The notes beneath the pieces were generated by a model. It was not told where the DNA came from, searched no databases, and was given only the letters and a program-made list of their open reading frames with translations. Below are positions 1-7,471 of a stretch of 30,313 nt of DNA, piece after piece. The DNA lies in NCBI GenBank assembly GCA_964357255.1, contig CAYHKQ010000021.1:1-30313 (forward strand), read 5' to 3'. Position 1 is the first letter of the stretch. Each line of letters begins with the position of its first letter. The position numbers and the translations under genes were made by a program. The stretch is from JBBTIS01 sp038059855 (GTDB taxonomy: Bacteria > Elusimicrobiota > Elusimicrobia > JACQPE01).

Positions 1-1
1 C

Positions 2-1297
2 GGCGCCGGTTCGCAGTTGGACTTTGAGCTTCTGGGCAGGCCAATGGAATTCAATGCCAGCATGAAACAGGATACGCTGTATTATAAGTTCTGGATTGAA
101 ACGCCCAGTGATCTTAAATCCATGGACACGTCTCTAAGCCGCTACCCCTATGGCGTCGTAGGAACAACGAGGGCCGTTACCTTTAGTTATCAAGGGGAAA
201 ACAAGTGGTATTTGGAATATGACAGGGAAATAATTGACCTGACCAATGTGACATGGGTGATCCGTGTCAAAGCGACGAATACTTCAGGAAAATTCGAAAC
301 GCGAGACCTTATCTTCGGAAAAGACATTCCGCAAAACGTGCGCCGTCCCATTGACGATATCTTAATCGGCGACGACAGCGAGGGATCCGACGGCCGCAGG
401 AACAACGAGGTTGGAATTGACGCGGAAGGCACGGACCCAACGTCCATCGTCTTTAACGCGGGTTGCGCTAGCGCTTCAAGCGCTGACGCGATCCCGATCT
501 TGACCATGACGGCGGTAAGCACTTCGGCGGCCTCGTCAAAAGTCTTGAGCCAGGGCGGGAGTTTTGAAAGCGATATTTATGATATCACCATGGACTCAAT
601 CACCTTCGGCAGCCGTCCGATGACTCTTACGCTGGCCTACGATAACGCATCCGTGGGCGGCGATATCTCCAGTCTGGAAGTGAACTTCTATGATCCCATC
701 ACGGGAAAATGGCAAAAAGTTGCCGGCACGCCAACGATTAGTTCAACCACTGTCACGATTGACATAAACGCGAGCGATCCGGTCAGCGGACTTTGGTTGC
801 AGGATAAAGGCTTTGCCACCCAGGCTCTGCTCTCTGGCGGACGCGCGACATTTGCCTCTGCTCGGCCGCTTGCCGCGTTTAAGCCCTTGACAGGCTCAGC
901 GGCCTCGGGTTCTTTTGCGGTTGTGAAGCCCGCTACCTCAGGAGGAGTCGCGGCCTCTGGTTATAAGCAATACAACTTCCCTAACCCGTTTGACTTGACG
1001 ACAAAGCCCGTAACCTTGAGCAATGGCGCCGGAGGCACGGTTGTCGCAAGCGTGGCCGGAACCTATATTGTGGTTGCGCCGACATCGTCTGGTTCAGTCG
1101 CAATTAGAATTTACAACGTGGCTGGCGACTTGGTCCGCGAGATCGCAGGCGCGGCTACCGGTAGCGTTTACAACTACTTCGAATGGGACGGCAAGAATAA
1201 ATCCGGAACAGAGGTCGCCTCCGGCGTCTACTTCGCCACAATTGACGCCCCTGGCTCAAACAAGAAAAAGCCGGTTAAAATGGTGGTGGTAAAGTGA
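2..1297 (+). CDS. Secreted protein with C-terminal sorting/FlgD-like domain (3' part only)
   Basis: The reading frame is open to the first base of the window, so this is the C-terminal part (about 431 residues) of a longer protein; a TTG at 17 is in frame but there is no reason to prefer it as the start. The visible part is rich in Ser, Thr, Gly and beta-branched residues, like beta-sandwich modules of surface proteins. The last 110 residues resemble FlgD-Ig or type IX-like sorting domains: they begin with the motif NFPNPF, continue with a strand pattern containing VAIRIYNVAGDLVREI, then WDGKN.SG..VASGVYFATI, and end in a basic tail. In Bacteroidota such tails direct export by the PorV-dependent type IX system. 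The next gene encodes a PorV/PorQ-type barrel, which fits, but no other secretion gene is visible here. Substrate and activity cannot be read from this part. Confidence 0.75.
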   Translation, partial: GAGSQLDFELLGRPMEFNASMKQDTLYYKFWIETPSDLKSMDTSLSRYPYGVVGTTRAVTFSYQGENKWYLEYDREIIDLTNVTWVIRVKATNTSGKFETRDLIFGKDIPQNVRRPIDDILIGDDSEGSDGRRNNEVGIDAEGTDPTSIVFNAGCASASSADAIPILTMTAVSTSAASSKVLSQGGSFESDIYDITMDSITFGSRPMTLTLAYDNASVGGDISSLEVNFYDPITGKWQKVAGTPTISSTTVTIDINASDPVSGLWLQDKGFATQALLSGGRATFASARPLAAFKPLTGSAASGSFAVVKPATSGGVAASGYKQYNFPNPFDLTTKPVTLSNGAGGTVVASVAGTYIVVAPTSSGSVAIRIYNVAGDLVREIAGAATGSVYNYFEWDGKNKSGTEVASGVYFATIDAPGSNKKKPVKMVVVK

Positions 1298-1323
1298 GGG
1301 GGGTGGTTGACATGATGAAAAGT

Positions 1324-1350
1324 GAAGCGGGAAGCGGGAAGCGGGAAGCG
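1324..1350 (+). repeat. 7-bp tandem repeat (GAAGCGG, about 4 copies)
   Basis: Three full copies and one six-base copy of GAAGCGG run head to tail just before the Shine-Dalgarno sequence AGGAGG (1351-1356) of the PorV/PorQ-family gene. The array lies between the end of the upstream gene and the chosen ATG at 1363, so it is probably untranslated leader. Confidence 0.8.
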
Positions 1351-1362
1351 AGGAGGAATTTT

Positions 1363-2316
1363 ATGGGATATCATAGCTTGATCGCCTCAGTCGCCTTGAT
1401 CGCCTCAGTCGCCTCAGTCGCCTTTTGCAGTGGAGTGGGAACTTCCGGCGCTCAGTTCCTGAGGGTCGGAGTTGGCGCGCGCGCCGCGGGCCTTGGAGGC
1501 GCCTTTTCCTCATTGGCGGATGATGTGACGGCTATTTATTGGAATCCGGCGGGCTTGGCCCAGCTTGAGAAAAACGAAGCATCCTTAAGCTACAACGCCT
1601 ACTTTGTTGACACCTCGGCGCAATTCCTGGGTTACGCGCATCATAGCGAGCAAGGAACCTTTGCCGGCTCAGTTAATATGTTTTCCGTTAAGAACATCGA
1701 GAAACGATCAAGCACAGGGGGTGACGTGGACACGCCGGACGGAGGCACATTTAAAACTCAGGATATGGCCGGCACCATTGCATGGGCGCGTAAGTTTGAA
1801 ATTGAGGACAAGAATTTGAACGTCGGCGCCGGCTTAAAATACATCAGCTCCGACCTAGGGACGGCGAAGGGAACCGCATTTGCATTGGATTTCGGCGCGA
1901 TTATGCCTATCGGTGAGGCTGAATCAGTGGGCGGCGGCTCTTTGCAAGGCTCATTGGCGGTATTAAATCTAGGCACCAAGATGAAATTTGTGAGTGAAAG
2001 CGACCCGTTGCCGTTAAATGTTAAACCTGGTTTGGCATGGAGAAGAAAGTTCGCGGAGCGTAATTTCAACGCTGTTCTTGACGCGGATCTTCTCTTGAAC
2101 GATCAGGTAAATTTGATCAATGCCGGAGCGGAATACTGGGTAATCGAGCAGATCGGAGTTCGGGCAGGGTATCAAGTTGGCCGCGCCAAGGGCGCTGGCG
2201 CTGGATTCGCCGGCGGCCTGGGTTTCAAACACGAGGGCCTAGGAATTGACTACGCCTTCGTCCCCTTCGGTGATCTCGGGGACACCCATCGGGTTAGTTT
2301 GTCCTACAGGTTTTAG
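1363..2316 (+). CDS. PorV/PorQ family outer-membrane beta-barrel protein
   Basis: The predicted protein has 317 residues. The frame can be extended to a GTG at 1294, but the ATG at 1363 has AGGAGG six bases upstream and is followed directly by a signal peptide (MGYHSLIASVALIASVASVA), so 1363 is the better start. The mature N-terminus, with GAQFLRVGVGARAAGLGGAF and then ADDVTAIYWNPAGLA, is the signature of the PorV/PorQ (UPF0164) family of FadL-like barrels. Alternating hydrophobic strands follow, and the protein ends in the aromatic residue F expected of an outer-membrane barrel (SLSYRF). In Bacteroidota PorV shuttles type IX cargo at the outer membrane. Here it directly follows a protein with a sorting-type C-terminus, which suggests a cargo/receptor relation, but that role is inference. 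Its signal peptide is encoded by a tandem repeat. Confidence 0.85.
   Translation: MGYHSLIASVALIASVASVAFCSGVGTSGAQFLRVGVGARAAGLGGAFSSLADDVTAIYWNPAGLAQLEKNEASLSYNAYFVDTSAQFLGYAHHSEQGTFAGSVNMFSVKNIEKRSSTGGDVDTPDGGTFKTQDMAGTIAWARKFEIEDKNLNVGAGLKYISSDLGTAKGTAFALDFGAIMPIGEAESVGGGSLQGSLAVLNLGTKMKFVSESDPLPLNVKPGLAWRRKFAERNFNAVLDADLLLNDQVNLINAGAEYWVIEQIGVRAGYQVGRAKGAGAGFAGGLGFKHEGLGIDYAFVPFGDLGDTHRVSLSYRF
1378..1422 (+). repeat. 18-bp in-frame tandem repeat in a signal peptide
   Basis: Two identical 18-bp copies of TTGATCGCCTCAGTCGCC (1378-1395 and 1396-1413) are followed by half a copy, TCAGTCGCC (1414-1422). They are in frame and encode LIASVA-LIASVA-SVA, the hydrophobic core of the PorV/PorQ-family signal peptide. 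Gain or loss of a unit would lengthen or shorten the core without a frameshift. Confidence 0.9.
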
Positions 2317-2348
2317 TCTTATCCTTTTTTTCTATCCTTTTTATTTCC

Positions 2349-2378
2349 CTCTCCCTTAGGGAGAGAGCAGGGTGAGGG
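2349..2378. repeat. Intergenic hairpin, possibly a dispersed palindromic element
   Basis: CTCTCCC-TTA-GGGAGAG (2349-2365) is a perfect 7-bp inverted repeat, followed by AGCAGGGTGAGGG. Sequences of this form are common dispersed intergenic elements in many bacterial genomes. It is not followed by a T-run on either strand, so it is a poor intrinsic terminator. Its GAGGG (2374-2378) is the only purine-rich ribosome-binding candidate for the TTG start of the next gene. Confidence 0.5.
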
Positions 2379-2387
2379 CATGTCCCT

Positions 2388-3593
2388 TTGAATAAAAAAT
2401 TTTTATGGATCGCCCTTTTCTATCTTGCCGAAGGCTTTCCCTACGGTTTCATTAACGACGCCCTCCCGGTTTATTTTCGTTTTCAAGGCATTAGCCTGCA
2501 AGAAATCGGACTCTTGAGCCTCATCGGGCTTCCCTGGACTCTAAAATTTCTTTGGTCGCCGCTGGTTGATGTTTTTGGCCGCCGGAAAATCTGGATTATC
2601 TCTTGCGAGGCGCTTCTCGCCGTCACCTTGATGGCTGTTTGTTATTTATCCCGCTCCGGTTCGGTTTCCACGGTCCTTTGGATTTTACTTTTCGGTATGG
2701 CCGTATTTTCCGCGACTCAAGACATCGCCATTGACGCTTACGCCATTGAAATTTTAGAGCCTTCCGAGATTGGCCCGGCCAACGGCGTGCGCGTGACGCT
2801 CTACCGCATCGCTTTGATTTTAGCCGGCGGCGTCTTGATCGCCGTAGCCGGGTTTATAGGCTGGACAGGCGCTATGGCCGCGGCCGCCTGCTTCATGGTT
2901 TTTTTGGCGTTGGCGATCAGCCTTGCCCCGGAACCTTTGAGCATAAAGGGAAGGGCGAGGGCACAATCTTTAGCCCAGGCTATTGCGACGCCTCTTAAGC
3001 AGTTCTACGCAAAAGGCGGTTTTTGGGCCGTCATGCTGTTTATTCTTTTGTTCAAAATCGGCGACTATGCCCTAGCTCCAATGGCCAAGGCTTTTTGGGT
3101 GGATCGGCATTTCACTCCTTTCCAGATCGGCTTGGTTCCCGGAACCGTTGGCGTGGCCGGGACTATTCTGGGGGCCTTGCTTGGCGGCAAGCTCATTAGT
3201 CGTTGGGGAATTTTTCACGCGCTTTGGATTTTAGGCGGTCTTCAAGCCATCTCTAATCTCGTCTATGTCCTGGCCGCGGCCACGGAGCCTTCGAGCGCCA
3301 TGATGTACGCCGCTGTCATTGTCGAGGCGGTTTGCGGAGGTTTGGGAACAGCCTCATTTTTGAGTTTTTTGATGAGTATTTGCGATAAGGAGCATGCCGC
3401 TACGCAGTACGCGCTGTTGAGCGCGCTCTTTGGCCTTGGCCGTTCCCTGGCCGGAGCCTTCTCGGGTTATGGCGCGCAACATGTCGGCTACCCTGTGTAT
3501 TTTGCGGGAACGTTTTTTGTGGCCTTGCCCGCTTTTGTCCTTTTGCCCTGGGTGCGCCGATGGGCCCCGGCTAACACTTCCAACGCCGTTTAA
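2388..3593 (+). CDS. AmpG-like major facilitator permease (muropeptide import)
   Basis: This is a 401-residue, very hydrophobic protein with about 12 predicted membrane helices. The N-terminal stretch FYLAEGFPYGFINDALPVYF, followed by GISLQEIGLLSLIGLPWTLKFLWSPLVD, matches the AmpG branch of the major facilitator superfamily (GLPYTLKFLWAPLLD in AmpG), which brings GlcNAc-anhydroMurNAc peptides into the cytoplasm by proton symport. The same branch also includes acetyl-CoA transporters of the SLC33 type, so substrate rests on context. Three neighbouring genes encode NagZ, AnmK and MurQ, which process exactly that cargo. The start is a TTG at 2388; an in-frame stop lies five codons upstream, leaving no earlier start. 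The 3' end overlaps the 3' end of nagZ on the other strand by 23 bp. Confidence 0.8.
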   Translation: MNKKFLWIALFYLAEGFPYGFINDALPVYFRFQGISLQEIGLLSLIGLPWTLKFLWSPLVDVFGRRKIWIISCEALLAVTLMAVCYLSRSGSVSTVLWILLFGMAVFSATQDIAIDAYAIEILEPSEIGPANGVRVTLYRIALILAGGVLIAVAGFIGWTGAMAAAACFMVFLALAISLAPEPLSIKGRARAQSLAQAIATPLKQFYAKGGFWAVMLFILLFKIGDYALAPMAKAFWVDRHFTPFQIGLVPGTVGVAGTILGALLGGKLISRWGIFHALWILGGLQAISNLVYVLAAATEPSSAMMYAAVIVEAVCGGLGTASFLSFLMSICDKEHAATQYALLSALFGLGRSLAGAFSGYGAQHVGYPVYFAGTFFVALPAFVLLPWVRRWAPANTSNAV

Positions 3594-5232
3594 TTTTTAG
3601 ATTGCCTTTTAAGAATTCCAGAATCGCCAGCCGCGAAGCCAGGCAGTCGCAAAAAGCGCCGATAACCGGGATTCCTTGGGGAATGTCACGGATCACATAA
3701 GGATCGCCAAATGAAATTATCAAAATTGTCTCGAGTTGCGACGTCGCGCCCCTCTGGGGTTTCCATCGTCCCTGAGCTCTGTGAAGGGAGCCGCGAGCCG
3801 CGAACCGACAGAGCAATCGTTGTTCTTCCTCGGAAAGTCCAATCCGGCCGGAGAAGGCGCGGGGTTTGTGGAAAATAGCGATCAACAGGGGGCGTGTCTG
3901 GGCAGAAGCGGGGTTCGGGTTTCCGGGTTCGGGGTTGGCAAAAGGAATTGGCTCAAAGCCGTCCCTGGTCAACATTCTTAGAAAGCCTTCCTGATGGGTT
4001 TTGTCGCGCTTTGATTTTTTATTGTCGAGTTCCGCGTACAAGATTTTTTTTCGTCTGGGAAAATGAAAGTTTGAACGCGGCGGCCCCCTGCGCAGAGCTT
4101 CGGGGACCAACGAGCGCCGGAGGCGCGGCGGCCTGAGCCAAGCCAGGCCATCCCTGGCGATCTTAAGGCTCTGCGCCAGATGCGCTTTTTCCATTTTCAG
4201 GAAATCCGATGCCCGCATAGATGTCGCGCCGAGGGGGCGCGCGCTTTCGCCTAATCGCCTGATTCGCTCAACGGACGCGGCGGTTGACTGCGCGTTTATT
4301 TGCCCTTTTTTTTGGAGTTTGTCCAAGATTTTCAGCGCTCGCCAAGGGTCGGGGGGGTAGAGCAGGAGATCGTTGCCCGCGTCCAGGGCGAGGCGCAGGG
4401 CTTCTTCTTCGTCGAAGTTTTTGACAATGGCGCCCATCATCAGCGCGTCCGTGATGATGACGCCGTCAAAGCCGATTCTACGGCGCAAGACGCCGCTCAA
4501 CCATTTTTTAGATAACGAAGCGGGCCGTGGGTCCATTTCGTTTAAAACCAAATGTGCGCTCATAACAGCGGGACATTCGCCGGCAAGGGCGCGATAGGGG
4601 GCAAGGTCTTCCTTGATCGAGCGCTCGAGCGCTCGCTCGATGCGAGCTAAGTCTAAATGGGAATCAGCCCAGGTGTCGCCATGGCCTGGAAAGTGCTTCA
4701 GGCACGCGGCCGCGCCGCCTGCTTTGGCCCCTCTGATAAAAGCCCTCCCCAAGCGCGTGACGAGCGAGGGGTCCTTGCCGAAAGAGCGGATGTTGACGAT
4801 GGGATTGTCCGGACGCACTGCCAGGTCCACGACCGGCGCGAAGATCCAGTTGATCCCCAGGGCTCCGGCCTGGCGGCCGGTGATCAAGCCTTTGAGATAG
4901 GCATTTTTTACGCCCGCGCTTGCGCCCACGGCCATATTGGAGGGAAGCTCCACCGCGTCGCTTACTTGCGAGCCCGCGCCGTTTTCAAAATCGCTCGCGA
5001 ACAACAGCGGCCTTGCGGCCTCGCGGTTCAAGCGCCGGGTTAGATTGAAAATTTCTTGCGAACGACCGTCGTAAAGGCAAAATCCCGCCACCCCGGCCTT
5101 GATAAGTTCTACGGCTTCCTTGGGATCATGAATCCCAAATCGAAAAGCCGGCATGAGCAAAGTCGAGCAGTTAAGCGGTTGAGCAGTTAAGCGGTTGAGG
5201 GCGGAAATTTTTTTAATATTTTTTTTAATCAT
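3571..5232 (-). CDS. nagZ: Beta-N-acetylglucosaminidase NagZ-like (GH3), two-domain
   Basis: Glycoside hydrolase family 3 enzyme of about 553 residues that should remove the GlcNAc from GlcNAc-anhydroMurNAc (peptides). The catalytic domain (residues 25-350) shows the NagZ signature KHFPGHGD followed by TWADSH (about 179-192), whose His-Asp dyad supplies the acid/base, and the nucleophile Asp in ITDALMMGAI (about D262). A second domain (about 390-553) contains ISFGDPYVIRDIP, typical of GH3 C-terminal domains in longer Gram-positive-style NagZ proteins; Gram-negative NagZ usually lacks it. No clear lipobox or signal peptide is visible, so it is probably cytoplasmic. ATG at 5232 is preferred over GTG at 5235 because the same sequence context carries the anmK ATG. 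Residues about 10-25 are encoded by an 8-bp tandem repeat just before the conserved LLMPAFRFG, where family members have a first helix. ATG at 5154 is an alternative start. Confidence 0.88.
   Translation of the reverse strand: MIKKNIKKISALNRLTAQPLNCSTLLMPAFRFGIHDPKEAVELIKAGVAGFCLYDGRSQEIFNLTRRLNREAARPLLFASDFENGAGSQVSDAVELPSNMAVGASAGVKNAYLKGLITGRQAGALGINWIFAPVVDLAVRPDNPIVNIRSFGKDPSLVTRLGRAFIRGAKAGGAAACLKHFPGHGDTWADSHLDLARIERALERSIKEDLAPYRALAGECPAVMSAHLVLNEMDPRPASLSKKWLSGVLRRRIGFDGVIITDALMMGAIVKNFDEEEALRLALDAGNDLLLYPPDPWRALKILDKLQKKGQINAQSTAASVERIRRLGESARPLGATSMRASDFLKMEKAHLAQSLKIARDGLAWLRPPRLRRSLVPEALRRGPPRSNFHFPRRKKILYAELDNKKSKRDKTHQEGFLRMLTRDGFEPIPFANPEPGNPNPASAQTRPLLIAIFHKPRAFSGRIGLSEEEQRLLCRFAARGSLHRAQGRWKPQRGATSQLETILIISFGDPYVIRDIPQGIPVIGAFCDCLASRLAILEFLKGNLKIKRRWKC
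5166..5197 (-). repeat. 8-bp tandem repeat array (AGCGGTTA family) in the 5' end of nagZ
   Basis: Four 8-bp units on the plus strand read AGCAGTTA, AGCGGTTG, AGCAGTTA, AGCGGTTG, followed by a decayed fifth (AGGGCGG). They encode part of the N-terminus of NagZ if translation begins at 5232. Two related units (AGCGGTTA, AACGGTTT, minus strand) lie just upstream at about 5237-5252. The same family occurs at 12208-12239 and 14174-14205. Confidence 0.85.
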
Positions 5233-5288
5233 CACTAAACCGTTTAACCGCTATTTGCTCCTTAAATAAACCTTACCAAAATTGCCCC

Positions 5289-5317
5289 TTGATTATTTGC
5301 CAAACCTCTGTTATATT
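5289..5317 (+). promoter_or_regulatory. Sigma70-type promoter for the Cys-rich secreted protein
   Basis: TTGATT (5289-5294) and TATATT (5312-5317) are separated by 17 bp, in the divergent region between nagZ and the gene at 5362. Purine-rich ribosome-binding sequence follows downstream (GGAGGAG near 5331, and TAGGAGGA just before the ATG). Confidence 0.6.
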
Positions 5318-5361
5318 TTAATTAATCGAGGGAGGAGAAATAATTGTTCGTAGGAGGAACT

Positions 5362-6261
5362 ATGAAAAACGCAAAGTTGAACTTGATGGTAGCGCTGGTG
5401 ATGGCCGTAGGAGTCCCTCTCGCGGCTGGTCCGGATTCAGGGGAGGATGTCGTCAGGATGCCGGCTCTCGTTGTTACCCCGACTCCTAATTCGAATGAGT
5501 CTTGCGGTGAAATATTCACGTCAGGCAACGGCAATACCAAGATGCTCAAGAAATGCCAAGAGGCCTTGAAACAACGAGAATGTTCCGAATTTTTGGACGT
5601 GGAGAACAAGTGCGACAAACTTAAGATGGATTTATCAAAAAAGTTGCAGGAGATAGAGGGGGGCGGCAAGAAATGCATGCCCAAGGTTGACGCGTTAAAT
5701 TTCGACCTCAACTGCGAGGCTTTTAAGAATCCGGAGTTTCCAAACGAGCATGAGGGCGCGATGGAAGAGATGGCCGGCGCTTTCCAAACAATGCAAACCG
5801 TGACCAAGGGGCAGGAGCGCAGAAAAAGCGCTATGACCCGGAACCAGAAAACTATTGAAGCCGGCGCCGGCGCGTCCAAGGCTGCGAGTCGTCGGCATTT
5901 TGAGGGCAAGGGCGGAGTTTCGGGAAAAGGCGATTCCGAGGGAGCGGCCTCAGGCGGAGCTTTCCAGGCCTCCGCAGAGCCCGCGGGCAAGCCGTCTGGA
6001 GATGCTTCCAAGCCATCAAAAAGCCTGAAGAAAGAGTTAATGCCTACGACCCCGCCTCCCTCAGGGGCGGCCAGGGATTTTGATCTTGACGGCATTTCGA
6101 ACCAGGGGGATGTTGTCAAAGAATTAGAAAAACGAGGTTGCTCAAAAGAAGCCAAGAGAATGAAAGGCGATATCGAGAGGGGTTTGTACTCTGGTCAGAT
6201 CATACATTTGCCGGAAAGCGGCTGTAATAATTCAGTCACCTACAAGCATTCTCCTAGGTGA
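5362..6261 (+). CDS. Secreted cysteine-containing protein of unknown function
   Basis: This 299-residue protein is not recognised as any family. The ATG at 5362 has TAGGAGGA at normal spacing and starts a clear signal peptide (MKNAKLNLMVALVMAVGVPLAAG); an in-frame TTG at 5344 would add six residues with no benefit. The mature part has two regions. Residues about 45-135 are highly charged, probably helical, and contain six cysteines (in CGEIF, KKCQE, RECSEF, NKCDK, KKCMPK, NCEAF). A Gly/Ser/Ala/Lys-rich linker follows (about 155-230). The C-terminal 60 residues begin with DFDLDGISNQGDVVKELEKRGCS and hold the last two cysteines. The even number of cysteines in an exported protein suggests disulphides. 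It sits on the opposite strand between nagZ and anmK and has its own promoter, so it is not part of their transcription unit. A role in the cell wall is only a guess from position. Confidence 0.75.
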   Translation: MKNAKLNLMVALVMAVGVPLAAGPDSGEDVVRMPALVVTPTPNSNESCGEIFTSGNGNTKMLKKCQEALKQRECSEFLDVENKCDKLKMDLSKKLQEIEGGGKKCMPKVDALNFDLNCEAFKNPEFPNEHEGAMEEMAGAFQTMQTVTKGQERRKSAMTRNQKTIEAGAGASKAASRRHFEGKGGVSGKGDSEGAASGGAFQASAEPAGKPSGDASKPSKSLKKELMPTTPPPSGAARDFDLDGISNQGDVVKELEKRGCSKEAKRMKGDIERGLYSGQIIHLPESGCNNSVTYKHSPR

Positions 6262-6277
6262 TTTTTCCGGTTAATTT

Positions 6278-7471
6278 TTATTCGGATTGTTTTGATTTTG
6301 AGCCCGGAAAAATGCATTTTCCCAGCGTTTGAGGCGCGCCTGATGCGCCCGTGGCGCGCGGCAGATGGTTAGAGTGGCCGCGTATTGCATGATGAGCCAA
6401 AAGAGCGAAGGCAGCGGCTTCGCGCGCGCTCGAAGGGATGCCAAGCCCGTCTGTTTGTTGAATTTTTAGGCCAGACAGCCTTTCTTGAAGACGGTTTATC
6501 AAGAATTGATTTTTAGTCCCACCCCCGCTTACGATTAAAGAGTGAAGGTCCATAATCTGCGCGAGATACCGTTCAAAAGCCAGGGCAATGGTTTCGGCTG
6601 AGAAGGCCGCGAGAGTCGCCAATCTGTTTTCCAATGTTTTGATTTTTCCGAAATAGCGCCTGAGATAATCAGCGTTGAAAAGCTCCCGGCCGGTGGATTT
6701 GGGCGGGAGTTTCCGGAAAAATTTAGTGTTTTTGATCGCGCGCTCGATGGCGGCCTCGTCAATGTGGCCCTGGCCGGCAAGCCGGCCGTTGCGGTCATAG
6801 CCGAGTCGCCCATGCGTTGCCTGGTTGATGGCCATGTCCATGAGGCAATTGCCGGGTCCCGTATCGAAAGCCAGGACATCCTCGGGCTTTTTTGCGACGA
6901 GGGTAAGATTGGCGATTCCGCCGATATTGAGTAAAGCCAGGGGCGACAGGGACCTAAAGCAATACCAGTCAAAAAATCCGATGAGCGGCGCGCCTTGTCC
7001 GCCGGCCGCGATATCGCCCGGCCTGAAATCCGCGACTACAGGGATGCCCGTGCGTTCGGCGATGACCGCGGGCTCGGCGATTTGCAGGGTGTTGGGCGGA
7101 TCGTCGTCAGGGCCGTGGTAAATGGTCTGGCCGTGGGAGCCGATCACCAGGATTTGAGATTTTAGATTCGGGGTTCGGGATTGGCGAATGAGCCGCAGGG
7201 CGGATTGGGCGAAAAATTCGCCTAGCTCAAAATTCAGGCGGGAAATTTCCGGCGTTTTAAAATCAATGGCCGCTAAAACCCGATCGCGCAGGGAACGCGG
7301 GTAAGGATATATCGCGTGATTTAGAATTTCGATGGGCAGGTCTTTTTTTAAACCCTGAATTTCGAACCCCGAACCCCGAACCTTAATCAGCGCGGCTGAA
7401 ACGCCGTCCGCCGATGTGCCGGAGATCAGACCCAATGCCAGGCGGTTGGGATAGGGAATTTTTTTATTCAT
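6278..7471 (-). CDS. anmK: Anhydro-N-acetylmuramic acid kinase
   Basis: AnmK phosphorylates 1,6-anhydro-MurNAc with ATP while opening the anhydro ring, giving MurNAc-6-phosphate, the substrate of the MurQ encoded just upstream. Family motifs are all present: LGLISGTSADGVSAAL at the N-terminal phosphate loop, GSHGQTIYHGP, the block ADFRPGDIAAGGQGAPL with the catalytic Asp, LNIGGIANLT, FDTGPGNCLMD and STGRELFN. Length (397 residues) is normal. The ATG at 7471 places MNKKIPYPNRLALGL at the start and overlaps the end of murQ by 8 nt, which suggests translational coupling; extension to 7510 would add 13 residues of overlapping sequence. Two short loops are encoded by GAACCCC-type repeats (7166-7183 and 7363-7382). 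Confidence 0.95.
   Translation of the reverse strand: MNKKIPYPNRLALGLISGTSADGVSAALIKVRGSGFEIQGLKKDLPIEILNHAIYPYPRSLRDRVLAAIDFKTPEISRLNFELGEFFAQSALRLIRQSRTPNLKSQILVIGSHGQTIYHGPDDDPPNTLQIAEPAVIAERTGIPVVADFRPGDIAAGGQGAPLIGFFDWYCFRSLSPLALLNIGGIANLTLVAKKPEDVLAFDTGPGNCLMDMAINQATHGRLGYDRNGRLAGQGHIDEAAIERAIKNTKFFRKLPPKSTGRELFNADYLRRYFGKIKTLENRLATLAAFSAETIALAFERYLAQIMDLHSLIVSGGGTKNQFLINRLQERLSGLKIQQTDGLGIPSSAREAAAFALLAHHAIRGHSNHLPRATGASGAPQTLGKCIFPGSKSKQSE
7166..7183. repeat. GGGGTTC-type short repeat within anmK
   Basis: The plus strand reads ATTCGGGGTTCGGGATTG, about two and a half copies of a 7-bp unit. It lies in anmK and encodes SRTPNL just before the conserved GSHGQT motif. Confidence 0.55.
7363..7382. 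repeat. 7-bp tandem repeat (GAACCCC) within anmK
   Basis: Two perfect copies and one partial copy of GAACCCC run from 7364. On the coding strand it reads GGGGTTC and encodes KVRGSGFE, a variable stretch shortly after the N-terminal GTSADG motif. Orientation relative to the gene is opposite to the array at 7166. Confidence 0.75.

Noticed and set aside
1294..1362. GTG-started extension of the PorV/PorQ-family protein
   Set aside because: The extension would translate the GAAGCGG repeat into a charged stretch before the signal peptide; the ATG at 1363 has an ideal ribosome-binding site.
2318..2348. T-rich stretch after the PorV/PorQ-family gene as a terminator
   Set aside because: No hairpin precedes it; the hairpin at 2349-2365 lies after the T-run, which is the wrong order for the plus strand, and the minus strand shows A-runs.
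4613..5043. Plus-strand frames opposite nagZ
   Set aside because: They run antisense to the conserved GH3 catalytic domain and show no family features.
5322..6155. Long minus-strand frame (277 codons) opposite the Cys-rich secreted protein
   Set aside because: The plus-strand gene has a promoter, a good ribosome-binding site and a signal peptide; the minus frame has none and a composition typical of a shadow frame.
6262..6277. Bidirectional terminator between the convergent 5362-6261 gene and anmK
   Set aside because: Only 16 bp separate the genes; AT-rich runs exist but no stem longer than three bases was found.
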